From assembly GCF_036924745.1 (NCBI RefSeq), contig NZ_JAZHSD010000001.1, positions 3,224,001-3,288,000 of the forward strand: a stretch of 64,000 nt of DNA. Direction: 5' to 3'. The position numbers and the translations under genes were made by a program. The notes under the pieces are model-generated. The model searched no databases and was not told the DNA's origin. It worked only from the letters and a program-made list of their open reading frames with translations. Numbering within the stretch: the stretch's first letter is position 1; each line of letters starts with the position of its first letter. This document shows positions 14,773 to 23,631 of the stretch, one piece after another. The stretch comes from Bradyrhizobium sp. AZCC 1693. Its GTDB lineage: Bacteria; Pseudomonadota; Alphaproteobacteria; Rhizobiales; Xanthobacteraceae.

Positions 14773-17046
14773 CTACTCCGCGGCCTCTCGCGTCGGCGCT
14801 TCCAGCACTTCCAGCACCTTCGGCGGCGACATCGGCAGGGCGTAGAAACGTTTTCCGAGCGCGTTGTAGATGGCGTTGGCGACCGCGGCCATCACTGGCA
14901 CCAGCGGCACTTCGCCGACGCCCTTGACGCCTTGCGGGTGTTTCGGGTTCGGGATTTCGACCATGATGCAGTCGATCATCGGCAGGTCCGAGCAGACCGG
15001 CATGCGATAGTCGAGGAAGCCCGGATTATCGACCTTGCCTTCCCGCGTGTAGATGTATTCCTCGTTCAGCGCCCAGCCGATGCCTTGGGCCACGCCGCCC
15101 TGGAGCTGGCCCTCGACATAGCCGGGGTGAATGGCACGGCCGACATCCTGCACGGCGGTGTAGCGGATGACGCGTGCGATGCCGAGATCGGTATCGACCT
15201 CGACGTCGCAGACATGCGTGCCGAAGCCGCCGTCGGCGCCCGTGGTGTTGAGCTGCACGCCGGCGCCGATCGGGCCGCCCATCGCGGGCGCCTTCTCGGC
15301 GAGTTGTTCCAGCGTCAGCGGCTCGAACTGGCCGGCGTTCGGGCTCACCGGATGCGCGGCGCCGTTCTCCCACTTCACCGCTTCGGGATCGATCTCCCAG
15401 ATTTTTGCCGCGCGCTCGCGCAGCGTCTGGATGATCTTTTCGGTCGACTGCGTCACCACCATCGAGGAAGCGAACAGCACGCGGCTGCCGCCGGTGAGGT
15501 TGGAGAAACCGACCGTCTGCGTGTCGCCGATGATGACGGAGACGCGGCGGTAATCGATGCCAAGCAGTTCGGCGCAGATGTTGGCGATGCCCGCGCGCGA
15601 TCCGCCAATGTCAGGGTGCCCGGTAGTGACGACGACGTTGCCGTCTTCGGTGATGTTGACCTGGGCTGAGGATTCGCCGCCGGCGTTGAACCAGAAGCCG
15701 GAAGCGACGCCCCTGCCCCTGAGCTTGCCGTGTCCGTCGCCGAGCGGCGCGGCATAATGCGGCGAAGCCTTGGCCGCTTCCACCGTCTCGATATAGCCGA
15801 TGCGCGGAAACACCGGACCATGCGCCGCCTTGGTGCCTTGCTTCGCGGCGTTCTTCAGGCGGAAGTCGAGCGGATCCATCTTCAGCGCTTCTGCGACTTC
15901 ATCCATCACGCATTCCACCGCATAGGCGCCGATCGGCGCGCCCGGCGCGCGATAGGCCGCGACCTTCGAGCGGTTGGAGCAGACGTCAAAACCCTCCGAC
16001 AACAGGTTCGGAATGTCGTAGGGCGTGAAGCTGCAGCCCGCGGCGCCGCGGATCGGCGAGCCCGGGAAGGCGCCGGCCTGCAGATAGAAAGTGCCGTGCG
16101 CGGCGACGATCTTGCCGTCCCTGGTCGCGCCGATTTTCACCGTGCTCTTCGAGCCTGAGGTGGGGCCGGTGGCGCGCATCACTTCCTCGCGCGTCATCAC
16201 CATCTTCACCGGGCGGCCGGATTTTTTCGCAAGCAAGGTCGCGAGCGGTTCGAGATAGACGATGGTCTTGCCGCCAAAGCCGCCGCCGATCTCGGCGGGG
16301 ATGGCGCGGATGTCGCTCTGCGGGATGCCGGTGAGATAGGCCGTCATCGCGCGCACCATGAACTGGCCCTGGCTGGAGCTCCAGATCGTGGTCTTGCCAT
16401 CAGGCGCCACCGAGATCAGGCAGGCATGCGGCTCGATATAACCCTGATGAACGGGGCGCGTGTTGAAGGTGCGCTCGATGACGATGTCGGCCTTCTTGAA
16501 ACCTTCCGCGATGTCGCCCTTCTTGTGCTCGAGGCGGCCGGCGATGTTGGAGGGCTTGCCGTCGAACTTGTTGAACTCGTGCAGGATGGGCGCGTCGCTC
16601 TTGATCGCGTCGTCGATCTCGATCGACCACGGCAGCACCTCGTAATCGACCTCGATCAGCTTGCAGGCTTCCGCCGCGATCGCTTCCGTGGTCGCAGCCA
16701 CGGCCGCGATGGGGTGGCCGGGGAACAGCGCCTTGTCGCGCGCCATCACGTTGCGGCACATCCAGCGCATGTCCTGGATGCCCAGCATGACCGCGCCCTT
16801 CTCGATCGGGAAATCAACGATGTCGCGCGAGGTGACGACGGCTTTTACGCCCGGCAGTTTTTCGGCCTTCGAGGTGTCTATGCCCCTGATGCGCGCATGC
16901 GGATGCGGGCTACGCAAAACCTTGCCCCAGATCATGCCTGGCATGGTGGTGTCGGCGGCGAACTGGGCGCGGCCGGTGACCTTGTCCATGCCGTCGGGAC
17001 GGATGGTGCGCTGGCCGATCCATTTGTTGTTGGTGACGAGGTTCAT
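14773..17046 (-). CDS. Molybdenum hydroxylase, large molybdopterin-binding subunit (xanthine dehydrogenase family)
   Basis: A 757-residue catalytic subunit with the AO/XDH a/b-hammerhead N-terminus (VTGRAQFAADTTMPGMIWGKVLRSPHPHA region) and the molybdopterin-cytosine-dinucleotide binding domain. GGGFGGKT near residue 252 is the conserved cofactor loop, and VKGVGEVPLVP near the C-terminus carries the active-site glutamate. It hydroxylates an organic substrate with water-derived oxygen; the substrate is not known. Genes run FAD subunit, 2Fe-2S subunit, this subunit on one strand with gaps of 16-17 bases. No XdhC-type chaperone lies beside it. Confidence 0.94.
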   Translation of the reverse strand: MNLVTNNKWIGQRTIRPDGMDKVTGRAQFAADTTMPGMIWGKVLRSPHPHARIRGIDTSKAEKLPGVKAVVTSRDIVDFPIEKGAVMLGIQDMRWMCRNVMARDKALFPGHPIAAVAATTEAIAAEACKLIEVDYEVLPWSIEIDDAIKSDAPILHEFNKFDGKPSNIAGRLEHKKGDIAEGFKKADIVIERTFNTRPVHQGYIEPHACLISVAPDGKTTIWSSSQGQFMVRAMTAYLTGIPQSDIRAIPAEIGGGFGGKTIVYLEPLATLLAKKSGRPVKMVMTREEVMRATGPTSGSKSTVKIGATRDGKIVAAHGTFYLQAGAFPGSPIRGAAGCSFTPYDIPNLLSEGFDVCSNRSKVAAYRAPGAPIGAYAVECVMDEVAEALKMDPLDFRLKNAAKQGTKAAHGPVFPRIGYIETVEAAKASPHYAAPLGDGHGKLRGRGVASGFWFNAGGESSAQVNITEDGNVVVTTGHPDIGGSRAGIANICAELLGIDYRRVSVIIGDTQTVGFSNLTGGSRVLFASSMVVTQSTEKIIQTLRERAAKIWEIDPEAVKWENGAAHPVSPNAGQFEPLTLEQLAEKAPAMGGPIGAGVQLNTTGADGGFGTHVCDVEVDTDLGIARVIRYTAVQDVGRAIHPGYVEGQLQGGVAQGIGWALNEEYIYTREGKVDNPGFLDYRMPVCSDLPMIDCIMVEIPNPKHPQGVKGVGEVPLVPVMAAVANAIYNALGKRFYALPMSPPKVLEVLEAPTREAAE

Positions 17047-17063
17047 TGGGCTGTCTCCCGCAA

Positions 17064-17540
17064 TTATTGCGCGCGCATTTCGGCAGCGGTTTCCATCACC
17101 GCGCGGACGATCTTGTCATAGCCGGTGCACCGGCAGAGGTTGCCGGCGAGCCAGAAGCGGACTTCCTCCTCGCTCGGCTCCGGATTCTTCTTGAGCAGCG
17201 CGTCGGAGGCGACCAGCATGCCTGATGTGCAGATGCCGCACTGTAGCGCGGCCATCTCCAGGAATTTCTGCTGCAGCGGATGCAGTTTCTCCCCGTTCGC
17301 CATGCCCTCGATGGTCCTGACCTCGTGGCCTTCGGATTCAACCGCGAGCATCAGGCAGGAGCAGACCAGCCGATCGTCGAGCGTGATCGAGCAGGCGCCG
17401 CAATCGCCAGAGGCGCAACCTTCCTTGGAGCCGGTCAGCGCCAGCGGACCGCGCAGCGCGTCGAGCATGGTGTCTGATGGCTCGCAGAGGAATTCCATCG
17501 GCTCGCCGTTGATCGTGGTGGTGACGTGAACTTTGGCCAT
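17064..17540 (-). CDS. Molybdenum hydroxylase, 2Fe-2S subunit
   Basis: A 158-residue electron-transfer subunit. The plant-type ferredoxin cluster is held by GCASGDCGAC and the later Cys in RLVCSC (about residues 41-62). The second cluster, in the four-helix domain, is bound by QCGIC and LCRCTGY (about 98-140). Electrons pass from the molybdenum centre through both clusters to FAD. Length and motif order match CoxS-type small subunits exactly, so the gene looks intact. Confidence 0.96.
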   Translation of the reverse strand: MAKVHVTTTINGEPMEFLCEPSDTMLDALRGPLALTGSKEGCASGDCGACSITLDDRLVCSCLMLAVESEGHEVRTIEGMANGEKLHPLQQKFLEMAALQCGICTSGMLVASDALLKKNPEPSEEEVRFWLAGNLCRCTGYDKIVRAVMETAAEMRAQ

Positions 17541-17556
17541 GAACTACTTTCCGATT

Positions 17557-18429
17557 CTAATTCTTCTGGGTCGCGCGTTGGGCTGCGATCGCGGCGGTGC
17601 GCTTGAGCAACACGCCGGCCACCCTGGTGCGATAGGCGATGGTGCCGCGCTTGTCGTCGATCGGACGGCAGGCGGCGGAACAGGCGGCGGCGGCTTTCGC
17701 CAGTGCCGCATCGTCGAGCTTTGAGCCGATCAGCGCTTTCGCGGCGTCTTCGACCAGCAGCACGGTCGGCGCCACCGCACCGAGACCGACGCGAGCTGAT
17801 GTGACCGTGCCGTCCTTGATCGTGAGACTGACGCCGACGCCGACGACGGCAATGTCCATTTCGGTGCGCGGGATCATGCGCAGATAAGCATCGCTGGAGC
17901 CGGGCGGACGCGGCGGCAAGGTAAAACTCACTAGGATCTCGCCGGGTTTTAAGTTGGTGCGGCCGGGACCGGCGGGCACCTCCTCTACCTTCATTTCGCG
18001 GCAGCCGTCCGGGCCCTGCACGGTGACGATGGCGCCGGCGGCGACCATCGCGGGCACGCTGTCGCCGGCGGGCGAGCCGTTGCAGAGATTGCCGCCGGCG
18101 GAGGCGCGGCCCTGCACCTGCTTGGAACCGATCAGGTTGACGGCCTCCAGCACGCCGGGCCAGACCTTGCCGAAATTCCTGTGTTCCGCGAGCGCCATGC
18201 CGGAGACCGCGGCGCCGATGCAAAAGCCGCCATCGGCGGTCTGCTCGATTGCGGTCATTTCGGGGATTTTCTTGATGTCGACGATCACGCCGGGCTTGAG
18301 CACGCCGGATCGCATCTGCACCAGCAGATCCGTTCCGCCGGCCAGGATGCGCGCGGCGCTGCCGGCTTTCGCAAATGCGCCGACCGCTTCGTCAAGCGTG
18401 CCAGGCGCCAGATATCGGAGTTCCGTCAT
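17557..18429 (-). CDS. Molybdenum hydroxylase, FAD-binding subunit
   Basis: A 290-residue medium subunit of the CoxM type. The FAD pyrophosphate loop ILAGGTDLL is at about 33-41, and the second FAD motif GGNLCNGSPAGDS at about 107-119. It accepts electrons from the 2Fe-2S subunit and passes them on, in relatives to a quinone or oxygen. The protein lacks the extra insertion with a 4Fe-4S cluster that marks the 4-hydroxybenzoyl-CoA reductase beta subunit, which argues against that identity. It is the first gene of the three-gene unit. Confidence 0.94.
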   Translation of the reverse strand: MTELRYLAPGTLDEAVGAFAKAGSAARILAGGTDLLVQMRSGVLKPGVIVDIKKIPEMTAIEQTADGGFCIGAAVSGMALAEHRNFGKVWPGVLEAVNLIGSKQVQGRASAGGNLCNGSPAGDSVPAMVAAGAIVTVQGPDGCREMKVEEVPAGPGRTNLKPGEILVSFTLPPRPPGSSDAYLRMIPRTEMDIAVVGVGVSLTIKDGTVTSARVGLGAVAPTVLLVEDAAKALIGSKLDDAALAKAAAACSAACRPIDDKRGTIAYRTRVAGVLLKRTAAIAAQRATQKN

Positions 18430-18681
18430 GGATTCCGCAATCTCCCTTTTTGTCTGCCCGCCCCATATGGGCGACGGCCTTATGCCGGCCCGGCAGTGCG
18501 GGCCTGAGCCTACACGGGGATCAACAGTTGGAACAGCCTGCGAGATCAGGTCGATACGGCAGGCTCCTATGCGCGTGGCGGGGCTTGCGGGCCGGATTGC
18601 TCCGAGGCCCGGCCGTTGGCTAATCCAGCCCGCCGGTCTAGAACTTGGCCTTCGGATTCACGATTGCCCCCGGTGACATTG

Positions 18682-20034
18682 ATGCCGCATCTCAGATTCC
18701 TGCTTGCTGCCGCGGCTTCGCTTCTCCTTTCCTCACCCGCAATCGCCCAATCAGCCCCCGCTCCTATCAGACCAGCGCCGGCCCGGCCGGCCGCGGTCGC
18801 ACCGGTACCGGGGCAGCAGCCAGCCGCCGTTGCGCGCTCGCCCCGCGCGGCGGCCTGTCACAACGGCATGCCGTTCGACCGTTTTCTCGCGGATTTGAAA
18901 CAGCAGGCGCTGGCGGAGGGCGTGTCACAGCGCGCGCTCGCCGACGCCGCGCCGTACCTCGTCTACGACCAAAGCATCGTCAACCGCGACCGTGGTCAGC
19001 GCGTGTTCGGCCAGGTGTTCACCGAATTCGCGCGGAACAGGGCGTCCGACGGCGCGGCAAAAAATGCGCAGGCGCGAATCCGGATGCATGCGGCGGCGTT
19101 CGCGCGCGCCGAGAAGGAATATGGCGTACCATCAGCGGTGATCGCCGCGTTCTGGGGGCTGGAGAGCAGTTTTGGCGCCGAGTTGGGCAAGCTGCATACG
19201 CTGCCGTCGCTGGTGTCGCTGGCCTACGACTGCCGCCGCTCGGAGATGTTCAGCAAGGAAACCATCGCCGCCTTGAAGATCATCGACCGCGGCGATCTCA
19301 CGCCGTCGGAGATGATCGGCTCATGGGCCGGCGAGCTCGGCCAGACGCAATTTTTGCCGACGCATTACTTCAACTATGCGGTGGACTATGACGGCGACGG
19401 CCACCGTAATTTGCTGCGCAGCGCGCCCGACGTGATCGGCTCGACCGCGAACTATATCGCCACCGGAATGAAATGGCGGCGCGGCGAGCCGTGGCTGCAG
19501 GAAGTCCGCGCGCCGCAAAATTTTCCGTGGGACCAGGCCGACCTCACCATCAAATTGTCGCGTGCAAAGTTCGCGCAGCTCGGCGTCACCTATCCCGACG
19601 GGCGACCGCTGCCGAACGACGACATGCCGGCGTCGCTGCTGCTGCCGATGGGCCGCACCGGACCGGCGTTTCTCGCTTACGCGAATTTCGCCGCCTACAC
19701 CGAGTGGAACAATTCGCTGATCTATTCGACCACCGCTGGCTATCTCGCGAGCCGCATCGCCGGCGCCCCGCCGATGCGGCAGCCATCCGCGCCGGTCGCG
19801 CAACTGCCGTTGAATGAGCTGAAGGAATTGCAGCAGCTTTTGGTGCGCGCGGGCTTCAATGTCGGCAAGGTCGACGGCGTGATGGGACAGTTGAGCCGCA
19901 CGGCGGTGAAGGCGATGCAGATCAAGCACGGCCTGCCGGCGGATTCCTGGCCGACGGCGGAGCTGTTGGCGCGGATGCGCGGGCCCGGCGTCCAGGCGCA
20001 GCCAGCCGCCATCGTGATGCCCGCGGCGCGGTAG
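18682..20034 (+). CDS. MltB-type lytic murein transglycosylase with peptidoglycan-binding domain
   Basis: A 450-residue periplasmic enzyme starting with the signal peptide LAAAASLLLSSPAIAQS and a Pro/Ala-rich linker. The SLT-2 (MltB) domain spans about 65-370, with the catalytic glutamate in GLESSFGAE, then GELGQTQFLP and DYDGDGHRNL. The last 60 residues form a PG_binding_1 domain (LQQLLVRAGFNVGKVDGVMG). It cleaves the MurNAc-GlcNAc bond with 1,6-anhydro formation. GTG at 18673 and TTG at 18679 are also in frame, three and one codons upstream. A second enzyme of this type is at 35368-36603. Confidence 0.93.
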   Translation: MPHLRFLLAAAASLLLSSPAIAQSAPAPIRPAPARPAAVAPVPGQQPAAVARSPRAAACHNGMPFDRFLADLKQQALAEGVSQRALADAAPYLVYDQSIVNRDRGQRVFGQVFTEFARNRASDGAAKNAQARIRMHAAAFARAEKEYGVPSAVIAAFWGLESSFGAELGKLHTLPSLVSLAYDCRRSEMFSKETIAALKIIDRGDLTPSEMIGSWAGELGQTQFLPTHYFNYAVDYDGDGHRNLLRSAPDVIGSTANYIATGMKWRRGEPWLQEVRAPQNFPWDQADLTIKLSRAKFAQLGVTYPDGRPLPNDDMPASLLLPMGRTGPAFLAYANFAAYTEWNNSLIYSTTAGYLASRIAGAPPMRQPSAPVAQLPLNELKELQQLLVRAGFNVGKVDGVMGQLSRTAVKAMQIKHGLPADSWPTAELLARMRGPGVQAQPAAIVMPAAR

Positions 20035-20044
20035 CCACCGCTCT

Positions 20045-20144
20045 GTCATTCCCCGCGAAGGCGGGGAATCCAGTACGCCGCAGCCTATCTGCTAAATCGC
20101 ACCTGCTCTGGAATACTGGATCGCCCGCCTTCGCGGGCGATGAC
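20045..20144. repeat. Palindromic repeat, family G
   Basis: GTCATTCCCCGCGAAGGCGG and the closing CGCCTTCGCGGGCGATGAC arms, with an inner ATCCAGTA and TACTGGAT pair. It fills most of the gap after the transglycosylase and may act as a transcript end. Confidence 0.85.
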
Positions 20145-20267
20145 AGCCGGAGAATAATTGACTGTGATCAGCAGACGGCAAGCGTTGTATTTTCCCTGCC
20201 GCCTCCCCATCTCGCAAAACACCTCATTCTCCCGAGGCGTTATTCCACATCACGAAAAGAGCATCGC

Positions 20268-20771
20268 ATGTCTTTCCACGACTTAACTGTGCCGGCTTTC
20301 CTGCAGATTCTCGGCAGCCTTTCCGGGCTGCTCACCAAGGCGGAGGCGCATTGCAAGGCGAAGAACATCCAGCCCGAAGTGCTGCTCAATGCCAGGCTCT
20401 ATCCGGACATGTATCCGCTGACGCGGCAGGTACAGACAACTTGCGATTTCGCCGCAAAAACCTGCGCGCGGCTCACCGGCAGCGAGGTGCCACAGACGCC
20501 GGACACGGAAAAGAGTTTTGAGGAGCTGCAGCAGCGGATCGCGAAAGCGATCGACTATGTGAAGTCGTTCAAGCCGGCGCAGTTCGACGGCGGCGACACG
20601 CGCGAGGTGACCTTCCCGATCGGCCCGAGCAACACCATGACGATGAAGGGCCAGCAATATCTCGTCAACTTCGCCTTCCCGAACTTCTATTTCCACGCCG
20701 CCACCGCCCACGGCATTTTACGGCACAACGGCGTCGAGATCGGGAAGCGGGATTTTCTCGGGGTGAGGTAA
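20268..20771 (+). CDS. DUF1993 family protein
   Basis: A 167-residue protein spanning the full DUF1993 family, which has a DinB-like helical-bundle fold. Visible family marks are the N-terminal FLQILGSLSGLLTKAEAH helix, RLYPDMYPLTRQVQ near residue 44, and the C-terminal FYFHAATAHGILRHNGVEIGK. Its biochemical role is unknown. It stands alone between a repeat-filled gap and the HD-domain gene. Confidence 0.92.
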   Translation: MSFHDLTVPAFLQILGSLSGLLTKAEAHCKAKNIQPEVLLNARLYPDMYPLTRQVQTTCDFAAKTCARLTGSEVPQTPDTEKSFEELQQRIAKAIDYVKSFKPAQFDGGDTREVTFPIGPSNTMTMKGQQYLVNFAFPNFYFHAATAHGILRHNGVEIGKRDFLGVR

Positions 20772-20812
20772 TCGTCGCCGCCGCGGCGGGCGCACCGCTT
20801 GCCGCGGCGCGA

Positions 20813-21358
20813 TCAGCGCAACGAAGCCAGTTCGCGCGCAAGGTTTTCGCGAGCCTGCCGGTCATATCTCGCGGCAAAGGCCGCTTCGGGAAAGATGACC
20901 GGCCGCGTAGCGAACTGGCTGAGCACTTTGGCGCGGCCGGCGCGATAGTCGCGCTCCGGCACATGGATGAACTCCTGCCGGATCGCCGCGGCGTAGGCGT
21001 CGTATCGCGCGGGCTCCGCGCCCAAAATGCTGAGGTCGATCGAGATCAGGATCGCGCCCAGCCGATCATCGGGCTGCACATCATGCGTCTTTGTCAGGCG
21101 GATCAGGCGGCCGACCTCCTGGCGAATATCCTCGCGGACGTGCTGTTCGGCCAGCTGCGCGCTGAACTCTTCATTGTCCGCACGAGTCGCATCGTAGACG
21201 ACATCGTGCCACCAGATCGCCGCGGACAGAATTTCGCGATCGAGCGCCGAAAGATTTTCCACGCGCGCGAGCGCGCCGAGACAGTCTTCGATGTGCGTGA
21301 GGTTGTGATAGTGGCGGCCAGGTGTCGTATAGGCGGCGACCAATTGTTCGCGGTTCAT
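20813..21358 (-). CDS. HD-domain predicted metal-dependent phosphohydrolase (COG4339-like)
   Basis: A 181-residue protein. HNLTHIEDCL near the N-terminus and WWHDVVYD near residue 50 are the His and HD ligands; the segment THDVQPDD follows at about 92. The fold predicts a cytoplasmic phosphohydrolase on an unknown substrate. The ATG at 21358 was chosen over one at 21460, because the longer version would translate the repeat at 21389-21474. Confidence 0.87.
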   Translation of the reverse strand: MNREQLVAAYTTPGRHYHNLTHIEDCLGALARVENLSALDREILSAAIWWHDVVYDATRADNEEFSAQLAEQHVREDIRQEVGRLIRLTKTHDVQPDDRLGAILISIDLSILGAEPARYDAYAAAIRQEFIHVPERDYRAGRAKVLSQFATRPVIFPEAAFAARYDRQARENLARELASLR

Positions 21359-21388
21359 CGCCAGGTGTCTACCAAGTTGATCCGGCGC

Positions 21389-21474
21389 CGTAGGGAGGGC
21401 AGAGCGCAAGCCCACCATTCCGCGCGGAGTGCTGGATGGTGGGCACGGCGCTTCGCGCATTTGCCCACCCTACG
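21389..21474. repeat. Palindromic repeat, family J
   Basis: CGTAGGGAGGGCAGAGCGCA and TGCCCACCCTACG arms with inner CCCACCATTC and GGATGGTGGGC. It separates the HD-domain gene from the secreted protein gene. Confidence 0.8.
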
Positions 21475-21479
21475 AAACT

Positions 21480-21920
21480 CTACCGCATCGTGATCGCCAA
21501 ACCGCTGAGATCCGCGTTCGCCATCAAGCCGACCTGGTGGCCGGTCAATTCCAGCACCGCGCCCTTCTGGTTGGTCAGCACGATGGCGCGCGCGCCGCGG
21601 CCCACCGCAAGCCCCGCGCCGGCCGCGCCGTAGACACCGGCGACATCGGAGGGGCGATAAATGTTGCTGACGCGGCCGCGCAGCACCGTCTTCGAGCCGC
21701 CGAACACCAGGCCGTAGTCGAGACCGCCGGTCGACAGCGGATAACGCCGCCCGTGGAAGTTCAGCACGCCGCTGCCGCCGGAGCCACCGATAATCCATCC
21801 CGCCTTGTAGATCGTGAGCTGCACAAAGCCCTCGTCGGCATGCGCGGCGGAGGACAGCGTGACGCCGGTCAGGGCCGCAAACGCAAGCACGGTAGCGCGA
21901 ATGACGGATGGCATTTTCAT
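21480..21920 (-). CDS. Secreted glycine-rich beta protein, possibly EipA/DUF1134-like
   Basis: A 146-residue protein from the ATG at 21920, which has a CGGAG site. Residues 1-28 are a signal peptide ending SSAAHADEG. The mature part is a series of short beta strands with glycine turns: GWIIGGSGGSGVLNF, YPLSTGGLDYGL, and VYGAAGAGLAVGRGARAIVL. The pattern resembles the envelope-integrity family EipA (DUF1134), but the match is by eye and partial. No operon partner is seen. Confidence 0.7.
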   Translation of the reverse strand: MKMPSVIRATVLAFAALTGVTLSSAAHADEGFVQLTIYKAGWIIGGSGGSGVLNFHGRRYPLSTGGLDYGLVFGGSKTVLRGRVSNIYRPSDVAGVYGAAGAGLAVGRGARAIVLTNQKGAVLELTGHQVGLMANADLSGLAITMR

Positions 21921-22400
21921 GGATGGTATCTCCGGAGGTCTTGCAAATCGAAAAGTGTCGGGCAGGCTTTGCGGCGCAGATTGAGTCGCAACTATCGGAT
22001 TGTAACCGATCGGCGCAAGGGGCAAAGTGTATTCGGCGCCTTATGCGCTGCACGGCGCACGGCATCCCGCGCCGTGCATCCGACATAATTTCATCACGAT
22101 TGCACGAACAAAAAGAGCCGACCTGTGAACTGCATTACTTCAACGGGGCGCGTCTCGCGCTATTTCGTGTCTGGCGAATTGGACTGACGGGCGGGACCTT
22201 CACACCTATCGGCGGGTCGCAAGCGCCGCGCCGCTGCCTTTCCAGCGAGGCAGCGGCGCGTTAGAGCGTTTTCCAGCGAAGTGGAGACCGGTTCGCGTCA
22301 AGAAAACGCGTCAAATCAGAAATCTAGAGCCCCGTTCCGATTTCATCGGAACGGAATAGGCTCTAGGCTCAAAGCACCGACCCGTTCATGAAGGTGTCCC
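21921..22400. other. 480-base intergenic stretch holding repeat family F
   Basis: The left part (21921-22260) carries the leader of the secreted-protein gene and otherwise unremarkable sequence with no convincing gene. The right part is repeat family F (22263-22376), which ends 24 bases before the RidA start. Confidence 0.6.
22263..22376. repeat. Dispersed repeat, family F, copy 1
   Basis: AGAGCGTTTTCCAGCGAAGTGG, then ACCGGTTCGCGTCAAGAAAA, then a hairpin made of CTAGAGCC and GGCTCTAG with TTCCGAT/ATCGGAA inside. Copy 2 runs in the opposite orientation at 40943-41043, and a fragment is at 35341-35363. Confidence 0.85.
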
Positions 22401-22790
22401 ATGGCCCCGATCCAGCATTTCGCGCCGCCCGCCGGCATCAAGTCCCCGCCGCTCTCGTTCGCCGCGCGCACCGGCGACCTTCTGTTCATCTCCGGCATTC
22501 CGGGCTTTGACGACAAGGGCGCGCTGGCGGATGGTTTCGAGGCGCAGTTCGGCTTCGTCGTCGCCAACATCAAGCGCGTGCTCGACGAGGCCGGCGCGAC
22601 GTTTCGCGATCTCGTCAAGGTCAACGTGCTGCTGACGCGCGCCTCCGACGTCGCCACGATGAACGTATTGTATGCCTCGGCGTTCGGACCCGCACCCTAC
22701 CCCGCCCGCACCACCTGCGTGGTGCAGGCGCTGCCGGATCCGAAGATGCTGATCGAGATCGAAGCTGTTGCGTCACTGGCGAAAGCGTAG
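22401..22790 (+). CDS. RidA family protein (YjgF/YER057c/UK114)
   Basis: A 129-residue protein of normal family length. The conserved arginine that binds the carboxylate of the imine substrate is in PARTTCVV near residue 103, and the family core FISGIPGFDDKG and KVNVLLT is present. RidA proteins deaminate reactive enamines and imines, protecting PLP enzymes. The ending IEIEAVASL is also typical. It stands alone after repeat family F. Confidence 0.93.
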   Translation: MAPIQHFAPPAGIKSPPLSFAARTGDLLFISGIPGFDDKGALADGFEAQFGFVVANIKRVLDEAGATFRDLVKVNVLLTRASDVATMNVLYASAFGPAPYPARTTCVVQALPDPKMLIEIEAVASLAKA

Positions 22791-22813
22791 GCGAAGACGT
22801 AGGGCGGATTACC

Positions 22814-23362
22814 TCACGGCTTGGGCATCGTTTCCCTCAATTGATCGCCGACGAAATTGGCGGCATGGCGATAGGCGGCATCGTTGTCGCCGCGGAATGT
22901 CACCGTTCGCCGCATCAACAATTTCTCGGCTTCGAGATCGAGCAGCTGGATCTCGCCCCATTGCACCAGCGTGCTCATCTTGCGGATGCCGCCATAGACC
23001 ACCAGCCGGGCGCCGGCCCGGCGGGCGGCTGCGATGAAAACATCCTGCGACATGCTGGTGGCGGTGCAGGGATGATCGGGGCATTCGATCGGCACCACGC
23101 GATAATCGCCCTGGGCCGCCAGATTATCGCGCAGCAACGCGGCAAATGACGCCACGCGCGCGCGATGCTCCGCGCTCTGGTCCGCGACCTCTCCGGAAGT
23201 GTCGAAATAGTCGAAATCCGCCACCGCTACAGCGATCGGCGCGGCCGCCGGCGATCCGCCCGATTGAAACGACAATGCGGCTACCGCGCACAGCAGGGTC
23301 AGCACCGCGCTTGCGCGGCTGCGCAGGCTTGACGCGCGCCGTGGGGTTGCTGCTTGCATCAT
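22814..23362 (-). CDS. DUF2380 family secreted protein
   Basis: A 182-residue protein with an N-terminal signal or anchor (SAVLTLLCAVAALSFQSG). The DUF2380 core starts IAVAVADFDYFDTSGE, with later VYGGIRKMSTLVQW and LDLEAEKLLMRRTVTFRGDN. Two Cys in IECPDHPCTA could form a disulphide in the periplasm. Known members are uncharacterised. It converges on RidA. Confidence 0.85.
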   Translation of the reverse strand: MMQAATPRRASSLRSRASAVLTLLCAVAALSFQSGGSPAAAPIAVAVADFDYFDTSGEVADQSAEHRARVASFAALLRDNLAAQGDYRVVPIECPDHPCTATSMSQDVFIAAARRAGARLVVYGGIRKMSTLVQWGEIQLLDLEAEKLLMRRTVTFRGDNDAAYRHAANFVGDQLRETMPKP

Positions 23363-23631
23363 GCTTCGTCTCCTTCAACCACGACGTTGGCATCGCCCGC
23401 TGCCGGGCCTGAATCATAGCAGCGCGCGGGGATTTCGCTAAGCCATTCCATCTCGCTTTGCGCCTTTGAACCTTCTCGCCTTGCCCGCTACTCACTCGGG
23501 TAACCGGGCTAACGCGCCGCGTTCTACCAATCGATGGGTTTCGCTTCGCTCCCATCCTACGGACCTACCATCTTGTACTAACGGGTACGCTTGCTATCCT
23601 CCGCCAAAACCAAAAGCAGAGGAAACGCCGC

